A DNA stretch of 19,543 bases from assembly GCA_031274005.1 (NCBI GenBank), contig JAISQU010000117.1, forward strand, positions 1 to 19,543. Direction: 5' to 3'. Of the stretch, positions 1 through 6,373 are shown piece by piece. Every line of letters starts with the position of its first letter. The first letter of the stretch is position 1. The notes below the pieces were generated by a model that ran no database searches, was not told where the DNA came from, and saw nothing but the letters and a program-made list of their open reading frames with translations. The translations under genes and the position numbers were made by a program. Origin of the DNA: Spirochaetales bacterium (GTDB lineage Bacteria; Spirochaetota; Spirochaetia; DTKZ01).

Positions 1-109
1 TAGGGCGTTTTGAACCCGGTAAGGCTTTGTTTGTTGGGGTATGGACCCGCTGAATCCTTTCCCTGAGCTCCGCCACCGTTTTTTCGATTATTTTTTCGCT
101 GTTTTCCAT
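1..109 (-). CDS. N-terminal part of an unidentified protein, cut by the window edge
   Basis: On the minus strand an ATG at 109-107 opens a frame that stays open to base 1, giving 36 residues that begin MENSEKIIEKTVAELRERIQ. A purine-rich ribosome binding site (GGGAGGGG) lies about 7 bases upstream, which supports this start. The visible part is charged and probably helical, with no signal peptide. I do not recognise the family from so short a piece. It is divergent from the ATPase remnant that follows on the plus strand. Confidence 0.6.
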   Translation of the reverse strand, partial: MENSEKIIEKTVAELRERIQRVHTPTNKALPGSKRP

Positions 110-150
110 GTTTATTCCCCTCCCTGGGGCGCTTCAGTTTACCATACTTC

Positions 151-462
151 ATGTATTTTTGCACGGAAAAAATTGGCGCGCCCGGCGACGCGAACGCTCT
201 TTTTCTTCTGCGCGATTATCATCAGCTTAACGATTCTGTTGTTGTGCGCAAACTGCGCGACGTTGCCCACGCTTTAAAGATAACCCGCAAGAATATTATT
301 TTTCTTTCCCCGGTTTTAAAAGTTCCTACCGAGCTTGAAAAAGAGATAGCTGTTATCGATTACCAGCTTCCGGACAAACAGGAGCTTTGCTCTATTGTCA
401 AAAAGATTACCGCAACCAATGCATCCGGCAAATCCAATGCGGTTCTCATAAACACCTCGTAG
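151..462 (+). pseudogene. Remnant of the N-terminal domain of a Ycf46-like AAA ATPase
   Basis: The 103 codons read ALFLLRDYHQ, then VVRKLRDVAHAL, then IIFLSPVLKVPTELEKEI and VIDYQLPDKQEL. From memory of the family this matches the N-terminal non-catalytic domain of Ycf46-type AAA proteins, where a similar order of blocks precedes the ATPase core. The frame stops at 460-462 before any Walker A or B motif, so the ATPase core is absent. It is open upstream only to a stop at 82-84, and no clear ribosome binding site precedes the ATG at 151. Full-length relatives have about 500 residues. I therefore read this as a truncated remnant. The alternative is a short stand-alone protein made of this domain. 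Confidence 0.6.
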
Positions 463-490
463 CATATTATAAAATAATAATATATGCATT

Positions 491-650
491 GAGCTGGTTC
501 CAAAATTGCAAAAAGCCCGTGGGGCGCAAGGGATTGTAGGGGCGCGGAGCGGCCGCGTAAGCGGCGGAACCCCCGAAAAGCCCGGGTTTTTGCGGCGAAG
601 CCGCAAAAAATGCGCACGAATGATTACGGTTTTCATTTTGGAACCGGCTC
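491..650. repeat. 160-bp MITE-like element with 16-bp terminal inverted repeats
   Basis: The left end GAGCTGGTTCCAAAAT (491-506) and the right end ATTTTGGAACCGGCTC (635-650) are inverted copies matching at 15 of 16 positions. The interior is GC-rich and non-coding, with two further hairpins: GCCGC/GCGGC with a GTAA loop (552-565), and a 10-bp stem TTTTTGCGGC/GCCGCAAAAA with a GAA loop (587-609). It fills the gap between the ATPase remnant and the end of the djlA-like operon. No clean target-site duplication is visible: the flanks TATGCATT and TTTATGAAT are only loosely alike. It has no coding capacity for a transposase, so if mobile it would depend on one supplied elsewhere. It could instead act as a transcription-stopping structure for the minus-strand operon. 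Confidence 0.7.
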
Positions 651-671
651 TTTTATGAATATTTTTATGCA

Positions 672-1499
672 TCACCCTGATTCGCGGCGCATACGCATAC
701 ACGCATCATAGGCATCCCGTATGCGGCGGAAGGCTTCTTCCATCTCGCGGCGCTGGATTTCCGACAGGGCCCAGCCTCCGTCCGGGTGGAACTGCGATGC
801 CAGCAGACGAAAGACTTTTTTTACCTCGGTCTCTCGCGCTTTCGGCTCAAGGCCCAGAACGCGCCAGGGGGTTTCTTCCGCGCAAAGCGGCTTTTTCTCA
901 ATGCCTGTATGCGCGGGATGTATGTCCCATATCACGGTTATGACGCGCAGAATAAGCGCCGCCAGGCTGTCCTGAGGCACAGGGCCTTCCGCGAAACAGA
1001 GTATGCCTGCGTACAAATCCAAAAGCCGGCCCTCCGGAGTCCTGTCGTCTTTCCCTGCCCCGTTTTCGGTCACACGCCGGCGCACTTCCCCCGCATGAAC
1101 CGCTAAATCAGCCGCGGGTCCGAAAGCGTCCATATTTTCGAGAATGGCCCGCAGGTATTCCGCGTCTTCTTTTTCTACAGGATAGTATTCCGCAAGGCGG
1201 CGGTACAGCCCATAAGGGGTTTTATCCGGCCGCCCGCCCGCGGCCATGCAGAGCGCCGCTGCCAGACAAAAAAAAGAATATTTTCCTGTTTCATTGTTTT
1301 TCAGAGAAGTCTTTTCGGGATCCGCCAGAAAAGCGGCTGTCCGCCTGCGTACAAACGAAAACCCCAAAGCGGAGTCGACAAGAAAACCGACAAGAAACCC
1401 CAGAATTATTCCGAAAGGTCCCGCAAGAACTCCAAACAGGCTCCCCAGAAGCCTCCCCTTCCATCGGGCGGAGAAGCGGAAAAACTCATCCTTCTTCAT
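672..1499 (-). CDS. DjlA-like membrane-anchored J-domain co-chaperone
   Basis: The 275-residue protein ends in a J domain (about 209-272) with the invariant HPD tripeptide at 238-240 in the sequence FHPDGG. J domains stimulate the ATPase of DnaK/Hsp70. Near the N-terminus (about 17-45) is a glycine-rich hydrophobic segment (LLGSLFGVLAGPFGIILGFL) like the glycine-zipper membrane anchor of DjlA. The middle (about 70-195) is helical and sits where TerB-like domains lie in DjlA-type proteins, but I see no decisive TerB motif. The order anchor, middle domain, C-terminal J domain is that of DjlA. The ATG overlaps the stop of the upstream gene as ATGA, so the two are probably translationally coupled. 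This is the last gene of the operon starting near 4208. Confidence 0.8.
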   Translation of the reverse strand: MKKDEFFRFSARWKGRLLGSLFGVLAGPFGIILGFLVGFLVDSALGFSFVRRRTAAFLADPEKTSLKNNETGKYSFFCLAAALCMAAGGRPDKTPYGLYRRLAEYYPVEKEDAEYLRAILENMDAFGPAADLAVHAGEVRRRVTENGAGKDDRTPEGRLLDLYAGILCFAEGPVPQDSLAALILRVITVIWDIHPAHTGIEKKPLCAEETPWRVLGLEPKARETEVKKVFRLLASQFHPDGGWALSEIQRREMEEAFRRIRDAYDACMRMRRESG

Positions 1500-3214
1500 T
1501 GCCGCATCTGCTTCGCAAAAACAAGAAGGGCAAAAAACAGAAACAGGCCCTGCACAGCGCAGAAGACGGCCGCGGAAGCAAAGAAACCCAGCGCGGACAA
1601 AAGAAAACCCTGCAGGGCGTACAGGCCGTACTGATACACATGAAAAACCAGAATCATGATGAAGGGCAAAAGCGGCAGAAAGAAAAAATACACCACAGGC
1701 GGAGAGGCGGCGTACCTGCTTCTAAAGCGCAGCCCCCAGGCCGCCGCGAAAAACGATAAAACAAAAAATGAAAAAAGCAGAAAAACCCGCGAAAAGAAAG
1801 CCATGTAAACAGGATGCGAACTTACCCCCAGAAGAGAAGCGGCCTCCGCCGTCTGCACAAGGTCCCACAGGGAAACATCCCGATAGCCCCGTCCGCCCGA
1901 AATTATATGAAAAAGCTGCTCCGGGTCGGCCGTCACGGAAAGCCGGTCGGCGGCGTCTCCCGGATTTCCGGCATAATATTCGGGCGCGTAGTCCTCATTC
2001 GCAGCATCCCCAACACAGTGCATAAGCAGAGTACCGTCAATGAACTTTCCGTAGGGCGCGCCGAAATGGTACAGGACTTTTCCGTCCATCGCCAGCGCTA
2101 TGCCTTCAATATCCAAAACGTAATACGCCGCGTCTGTTTGTATCACCCGCCTGATGTACAAAAATTCCCGGTCCGCGCCGCTGGATTTATTGATAAAAAC
2201 AATGCCTTCCGCCGAAATATACTCCTCGGTAGTTCCGGCGGAACCCAGGGCTGTCAGGGGAATTTCGCTCAAAAGAAAAGACGCTTTTTGAAGTTCCGCG
2301 TGGGCAAGCCGCAGATAGCGCTTCACATCCGGGTCTTCGGGCCTCTCTTCGATAAGATCCTGAAAATACCTGTAAGCCTCGATAATCCCGCCTCCGGTCA
2401 AGATATCAACGCCGGCCTGCTTCCGCCGGAAAAAATCCATATCGGCGCGGACCTCCTGGCTGGGGCGGCTTTCGGCCAGCTTTGTCCGCGCCTGCGCGAT
2501 TATTCTTTTGGGCACGGGGTGATTCAGATTCATCCGCAGGGCGAAGGCGGCGTAATATTCGGCGCTGATATAATCCTCACGGTCAAAAGCGTTCCTCGCC
2601 CGTTCAAGAAAATCATCAAAACTCATATTGAGCAGCAGAGCGCTGTTTTCCGCCGCCGGCGCCTCCGCGCGCCGCGCCTGCCCCGCAATTTGCGCGGCCC
2701 TGTCGGCCGTGTCCAGCTCATACCTTAGCTCCTCATCTTCGGGAAAAAGCGCCAGCGCGTATTGCAGGTAACGCCGGGCCTCTTTCAGTTGACCCCGCGC
2801 TGTGGCGTCTTTCGCTTTTATCCGCAGTTCGTCGGCCTGCCGGATTTTCGTCACAGCCTCTTCCTTCATTTTGAGAGCCGGGGGCAGGCCGGCTTCCAGC
2901 AGAAATGCGTAGAGCAGGGTCAGAATCAAAAAAGTAAGGCCCATAAACCGCAGGCGCTCAAAAAAACCGCGTCCCCGCGCTCCCGCGCCCTCAAAGGGGA
3001 AAAACAGGGAAAAACTAAAAAGTACGGCGGAAAGATGAACGGGAATCAAAGCCCGCGCAAGGTTCTCCAGGGTATTGCCGATTATCCAGTTTGTTTTCAG
3101 CGCCCCTATCCTGATGGCGGGAACCGTGAAAAAAGACCAGCCCAAAAGAATAATTACCGTCAAAACATACACAATAATCAGGGTCAGGATTATACCGCGG
3201 CCCGCTTTAGTCAT
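1496..3214 (-). CDS. Membrane protein with TPR-like region, unknown function
   Basis: A protein of 572 residues. An N-terminal membrane segment (about 7-29) is followed by two more (about 57-110), then a soluble region (about 115-310) rich in Ala, Glu, Arg and Leu with TPR-like helical pairs such as GQLKEARRYLQYALALFPED and EDYISAEYYAAFALRMN. A further soluble segment (about 310-440) has alternating beta-type sequence. Four hydrophobic segments fill roughly 460-570. This suggests an inner-membrane scaffold with an extracytoplasmic or cytoplasmic TPR-like platform; the side is not decidable here. The start ATG lies inside the end of the upstream gene with an 8-base overlap. I do not recognise a named family. 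Confidence 0.8.
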   Translation of the reverse strand: MTKAGRGIILTLIIVYVLTVIILLGWSFFTVPAIRIGALKTNWIIGNTLENLARALIPVHLSAVLFSFSLFFPFEGAGARGRGFFERLRFMGLTFLILTLLYAFLLEAGLPPALKMKEEAVTKIRQADELRIKAKDATARGQLKEARRYLQYALALFPEDEELRYELDTADRAAQIAGQARRAEAPAAENSALLLNMSFDDFLERARNAFDREDYISAEYYAAFALRMNLNHPVPKRIIAQARTKLAESRPSQEVRADMDFFRRKQAGVDILTGGGIIEAYRYFQDLIEERPEDPDVKRYLRLAHAELQKASFLLSEIPLTALGSAGTTEEYISAEGIVFINKSSGADREFLYIRRVIQTDAAYYVLDIEGIALAMDGKVLYHFGAPYGKFIDGTLLMHCVGDAANEDYAPEYYAGNPGDAADRLSVTADPEQLFHIISGGRGYRDVSLWDLVQTAEAASLLGVSSHPVYMAFFSRVFLLFSFFVLSFFAAAWGLRFRSRYAASPPVVYFFFLPLLPFIMILVFHVYQYGLYALQGFLLSALGFFASAAVFCAVQGLFLFFALLVFAKQMRQ

Positions 3215-4208
3215 AGCGCATCTCCCGCTTCCATTCGGTTACGGGCTTTCCCAAAATGCCTGCGACAAAAAGGAGCAGCCCGCAAAAAGCGGGAAAAGCC
3301 AAGGGAAGGTACCGCGCCACACGGGAAAAATTTTCAAACAGGACAAGTTCGGGGACAAGGTAAAGTCCCAGAAAGCGCATTCCGGAAAAAACAATCCAGA
3401 TGACGGCCAGGGTAAACCACAGGTTGAAAAGCGGCCAGCGCGACAGTTTTGCCGGAGTCCACAGGGAAAAACCAAAAAACACAAGGGAAAATACGGAGCA
3501 CAGGGCCGGGACATCCAAAAGAGCGCGGGGCCGGAGTATGGACCTTATGTAGCGCAGGTCGTCAATAAAAAACCGCAAAAACGGCGAAATATACACGACG
3601 CCCGGATCCGCGAGGGATATTTCCGCGCCGCCGGGCGACAGTTTTACCGTCCGGCTTTTTGCATCAAAAACTCCTTCCGCATACACATCGAAATTACCCG
3701 CTCCTTTTCCCCTGTCCATAACCAGAACAGGCCCCGCCCCGGCCCGGCCGGTTTCTTCGGTTTCCGCGATCCACACAAAAACATCGCCTGCGCGCTGTAC
3801 AAGGCCCTTCTCCAGCGGCATGCCGATGCCGGCCCAGGCTTCATCCTCGTCCGGCCCGGGAAAAAGTACGCCAAGGCCGAACAGTCCGGAATACAGAATA
3901 CAGAAAGCGGCCGCCAGCACCAGGGCAAAAGAGAGGAGTTTTTTTCCCGGCCTGCGGATAATCCTGAAATGCGTGGAGACAAGAGCCAGAAACAGGGCTG
4001 CGAAAAAAGATTCGCCCCCGTGGGAGGAAATCTGATACAGAAAATACGCGGCGGAAGGCGGTTTAGCCGGAAACCGGAGAACCGGGGAAAGGATGACAAC
4101 CAGCATAATACCAACAAAAAATACCGCGGTTTTCAGAAACAGGGATACCACGGCGTATAAAGTATCTTTCACGAAATAAAGCGTAACACGTATTTCCCCC
4201 AAACGCAA
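3207..4208 (-). CDS. Polytopic membrane protein, unknown function
   Basis: Up to 333 residues, with about six hydrophobic segments: one near the N-terminus (AVFFVGIMLVVILSPVL), two around residues 66-115, and three in the C-terminal third. A soluble stretch at about 115-220 between them is probably on one side of the membrane. The start is uncertain: the longest frame begins with TTG at 4208 with no ribosome binding site, while an in-frame GTG at 4172-4170 would give MKDTLYAVVS, a natural-looking membrane-protein start, also without a strong site. It is the first gene of a three-gene operon with the TPR-like membrane protein and the DjlA-like protein. A TATAAT-like hexamer on the minus strand (4353-4348) lies upstream, but no good -35 was found. 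The family is not recognised. Confidence 0.75.
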   Translation of the reverse strand: MRLGEIRVTLYFVKDTLYAVVSLFLKTAVFFVGIMLVVILSPVLRFPAKPPSAAYFLYQISSHGGESFFAALFLALVSTHFRIIRRPGKKLLSFALVLAAAFCILYSGLFGLGVLFPGPDEDEAWAGIGMPLEKGLVQRAGDVFVWIAETEETGRAGAGPVLVMDRGKGAGNFDVYAEGVFDAKSRTVKLSPGGAEISLADPGVVYISPFLRFFIDDLRYIRSILRPRALLDVPALCSVFSLVFFGFSLWTPAKLSRWPLFNLWFTLAVIWIVFSGMRFLGLYLVPELVLFENFSRVARYLPLAFPAFCGLLLFVAGILGKPVTEWKREMRYD

Positions 4209-4469
4209 GTTACGGTTATGTGTTTACAAAGTTATCCACACACTATTCACATCCATTTCACTATGACTGAACAATATTCCGGCTCTCGGTTCAGCATAAA
4301 AAAGAAAAATAAATTCTACCGTTTTGTAATAATTGCGCTAACTCATTATTATATAAGCATTTATTTTATACGTATAGAATTACATACATAGGAAACAAAA
4401 CATACCTGCTTTTTTGAAAAGAATGCTATCTTCTCATCCGGAAAAGAGATACTTTTTTCCACAAGTTAT
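4209..4469. other. AT-rich intergenic region with DnaA-box-like 9-mers at both ends (possible replication origin)
   Basis: This 261-base gap has no gene. A perfect DnaA box TTATCCACA lies at 4232-4240, followed by a one-mismatch copy CTATTCACA at 4243-4251. At the other end TTTTCCACA (4455-4463) and TTATTCACA (4466-4474) both fit the consensus TTWTNCACA, with a weaker TATTCCACA at 4478-4486. All are on the plus strand. Between them (about 4300-4420) the sequence is very AT-rich, including TTATTATATAAGCATTTATT, as expected of an unwinding region. This is the layout of a bacterial origin, but dnaA, dnaN and other usual neighbours are not in the window and the flanking genes do not switch strand. 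It may instead be a DnaA-regulated promoter region or a DnaA-titrating site. Confidence 0.45.
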
Positions 4470-4925
4470 TCACATCGTATTCCACAAGCCGTAACCCCGT
4501 CTGCGTACCGACCGTATGGGGTTGAGCCGCCTTTCCGGGGAGATTCCCGCGCAGGATATGATCTTTCGTCTTAACGATGAAATATGAGCGTCCACCAGGC
4601 GGCAGGAGACTTGCCCCGGGGAATATCCCAGCGTCCGGAGGAGATCGCCGCGCGACACGGGTAAGTTGGCGAACCTGATAAGCGTCCGCAGCAGTTTATC
4701 TTCGTGAGGAGAAAGGGGAATAGTCCTGCCGTTGCAGGACAGGGATCGGGAAGTATAACAGACGCTGCCGCCGGCAAACCGGATGAAGTAAACATCCCGC
4801 GGTTTGTCACCGCTCGAAAGCGGTTCTTTGGTATTCCGCCTGTATTCCGCCGCATAATCAGCGCGGTCACAGGTAAAAGCCTTTTCTTCCGGGTTTTTTA
4901 TAATGTTTTGCGTACAGCCGAAATC
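4470..4925 (-). pseudogene. OmpR-type winged-helix DNA-binding domain without a usable start
   Basis: The minus-strand frame is open for 152 codons after the stop of the STAS gene. Its C-terminal two thirds are a recognisable OmpR/PhoB winged helix: a beta part (SVCYTSRSLSCNGRTIPLSP), then HEDKLLRTLIRFANLPVSRG, then the recognition-helix region VDAHISSLRRKI and the wing RSVRRRGYGLW, ending at TGA (4470-4472). No receiver domain precedes it. No ATG occurs upstream; the only standard start is GTG at 4658-4656, in the middle of the domain and without a ribosome binding site. So it is a decayed remnant, or it is reached by readthrough of the TAA at 4928-4926 or by a rare start such as ATT. The conservation of the fold argues that decay, if any, is recent. 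Confidence 0.6.
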
Positions 4926-5477
4926 TTAACCGAGGAAAACCTGTCCCGCGTTGTCGATGGCAAGAATAGTCTTGCACTCCGAACAGCGGAAACGACCGGG
5001 TTTTGTCGCTTTGAGCTTCTTTGAACAGATCGGACATTTGAAAATTTTGGGAAAAAGGTCCGACTCAACTTTTACACCACCTTTGGAGAAGAACTCCACA
5101 GCCTCATCAAGGTTATCCTTGATGTTAAAGAACTGCGAGAAGCCCAAAAGCTGAAAAACCTCATAAACCTTTGGCTGAATTTCCAGAAGGACAAGGTCCC
5201 CGCTGCGGGGCTTTACAGCCTTTAAAAAAGCCGTAAAAGAGCCGATTCCCGTACTGGAAACATAGTTAAGACCGCTGCAATGGAATATAAGCCGGATAAA
5301 GCCCGCTTCAATTGCGCGATTAACCCTTTTCTGGAAAAAGTTCGAATTGTACGTATCGATATACCCTGTCAGGTAAAGAACTATACAACCCTCGGCGGTA
5401 TCGATTTTTTGGAGTCTGATTTTAAGACTTTCGTCTTTTTCCTCGTCAAATCCAGGTACTATATCGTTATTGTTCAT
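4926..5477 (-). CDS. STAS-domain (anti-sigma factor antagonist-like) protein with C-terminal zinc ribbon
   Basis: A protein of 183 residues. Residues 18-132 form a STAS domain: LTGYIDTYNSNFFQKRV, then LIFHCSGLNYVSSTGIGSF, which holds the phosphoacceptor site (Ser75/Thr76; the usual Asp of DSSG is replaced by Ser74). STAS proteins of this type bind anti-sigma kinases of the RsbW/SpoIIAB family and are switched by phosphorylation of that Ser/Thr. Residues 148-168 carry CPIC and CSEC (Cys148, 151, 165, 168), a zinc ribbon not found in classical SpoIIAA or RsbV. The start is supported by AAGGGG a few bases upstream and by a strong promoter at 5530-5558. No kinase partner is in the window. After the stop the same frame continues into a winged-helix domain. 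Confidence 0.85.
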   Translation of the reverse strand: MNNNDIVPGFDEEKDESLKIRLQKIDTAEGCIVLYLTGYIDTYNSNFFQKRVNRAIEAGFIRLIFHCSGLNYVSSTGIGSFTAFLKAVKPRSGDLVLLEIQPKVYEVFQLLGFSQFFNIKDNLDEAVEFFSKGGVKVESDLFPKIFKCPICSKKLKATKPGRFRCSECKTILAIDNAGQVFLG

Positions 5478-5529
5478 GATGCCCCTTCATCAGCTTTTTC
5501 ACCTGACATTCCCCTCATTTAATAACATA

Positions 5530-5558
5530 ATTTTATAAACTTATATGGATTTTGTCAA
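5530..5558 (-). promoter_or_regulatory. Sigma-70-type promoter of the STAS gene
   Basis: On the minus strand a perfect -35 TTGACA (5558-5553) is separated by exactly 17 bases from the -10 TAAAAT (5535-5530). The predicted start near 5523 gives a leader of about 46 bases before the ATG at 5477. Confidence 0.75.
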
Positions 5559-5657
5559 CACATTAATATACCACATAAAAATATCGGCAAAACACCCCTT
5601 TCGTATTACTATTTTTCAGACCTTTTATCAAGCCTCTCAAAGGGTAGCGACAGCCGG

Positions 5658-5839
5658 CGGCGGCTTCCCCCGCCGATGCGGGGGGCGCTTTCACGGAAAT
5701 TGCGGAAAAGGCATAACCCGGAACTGCGCGCGGAGCGCGCACTGCATTCAGGTGTTTTGTTTTTCCGCGTGTAGAACACTGCGGGCTTTCACCGCAATTT
5801 CCGGCGGCGACTTCCCCCGCCGATGCGGGGGAAGTCGCC
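5658..5839. repeat. Composite hairpin repeat, copy A
   Basis: This element fills most of the 407-base gap between 5478 and 5884. In order: a hairpin CCCCCGC/GCGGGGG with loop CGAT (5667-5684); GGAAATTGCGG (5695-5705); the block GGCATAACC; a variable hairpin TGCGCGC/GCGCGCA (5725-5741); CATTCAGG; TGTAGAACACTG; TTTCACCGCAATTTCC, whose CCGCAATTTCC (5792-5802) is the inverse of 5695-5705; and a perfect 15-bp stem GGCGACTTCCCCCGC with loop CGAT (5806-5839). The same blocks in the same order occur at 10511-10723. Both strands show short open frames through it, which I take as accidental. The rest of the gap (5559-5657) is AT-rich and shows nothing else. Confidence 0.8.
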
Positions 5840-5871
5840 TGCCTTGCGCTTTTCCCCCGGATAGTACATAC

Positions 5872-5877
5872 TATACT
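5872..5877 (+). promoter_or_regulatory. Possible -10 element, TATACT
   Basis: TATACT lies 7 bases before the ATG at 5885. No -35 is seen at the normal distance: TTGCGC at 5844-5849 is 22 bases away. If used, transcription would start at or next to the start codon and give a leaderless mRNA, which fits the lack of a ribosome binding site. Confidence 0.35.
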
Positions 5878-5884
5878 CAGTTGC

Positions 5885-6370
5885 ATGAAAAAAGCCATAC
5901 TGCTTTTGCTATTTTCAGGTATCGCTCTGACTCTTGCCTCCCTTGAAAAAAAGGATTTCGACAGAATTGTCGATTTTTCCCTGGATATAAAAGGAATCAG
6001 CAAAATTGTTCAAGCCCCCGGCTTCAACCCCGCCGCTCATGGCCGGGCCGTTATATTTGACGGATCGGTAGCGGGTATTCTCGTCTTTAACCCCGATCCC
6101 GCCGAATTTATGGCCGAAATTGAGGTTGCCGGAGGCGAATGGGAAGGGCTGGAAAATGTTTCGCTGTTTCGTGTTTTTGTGTATGTTCTGGGGCCGGATT
6201 TTGCCGGCAGGCTAGAAACCCCGGACTCCGGTTCCGCGGCGCGGGCGGACGCCATAACCATGAACTGCCGCCTTCTTATAGCCGGTTCCCTTGACAGTGT
6301 TTACACCGACGAAGCCGATGGTAAAAATTACGCCATCATTCTGGCCCACTATATACGCGTCATCCCCTGA
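5885..6370 (+). CDS. Small secreted (periplasmic) protein, unknown function
   Basis: A protein of 161 residues with a typical signal peptide: MKKA, then the hydrophobic core ILLLLFSGIALTLASL, with probable cleavage near residue 19. There is no Cys at the cleavage site, so it is not a lipoprotein. The mature part is mixed alpha/beta with no motif I recognise; it contains FNPDPAEFMAEIEVAGG and ends in YAIILAHYIRVIP. No Shine-Dalgarno sequence precedes the ATG, but the signal peptide fixes the start. It stands alone on the plus strand and converges on the minus-strand operon with only 3 bases between the two stop codons. Confidence 0.75.
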   Translation: MKKAILLLLFSGIALTLASLEKKDFDRIVDFSLDIKGISKIVQAPGFNPAAHGRAVIFDGSVAGILVFNPDPAEFMAEIEVAGGEWEGLENVSLFRVFVYVLGPDFAGRLETPDSGSAARADAITMNCRLLIAGSLDSVYTDEADGKNYAIILAHYIRVIP

Positions 6371-6373
6371 CAT

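Noticed and set aside
587..609. Ten-base-pair hairpin considered as an intrinsic terminator of the minus-strand operon
   Set aside because: The A/T runs are part of the symmetric stem and no T-run follows the stem on the minus strand; it fits better as part of the inverted-repeat element.
1814..2728. Plus-strand open frame of 304 codons inside the TPR-like membrane protein gene
   Set aside because: Composition is unlike a protein and it lies wholly antisense to a well-supported gene.
3075..4160. Long plus-strand open frame (361 codons) opposite the membrane-protein genes
   Set aside because: Its translation is rich in Lys, Arg, Gln and Pro with no fold, while the opposite strand gives membrane segments, coupled starts and stops; it is an antisense shadow.
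5545..6003. Open frames on both strands through the hairpin repeat (5545-5946 plus, 5563-6003 minus)
   Set aside because: They follow the repeat sequence, and a similar translation arises from copy B (10580-10765); the reading is explained by the repeat, not by a gene.
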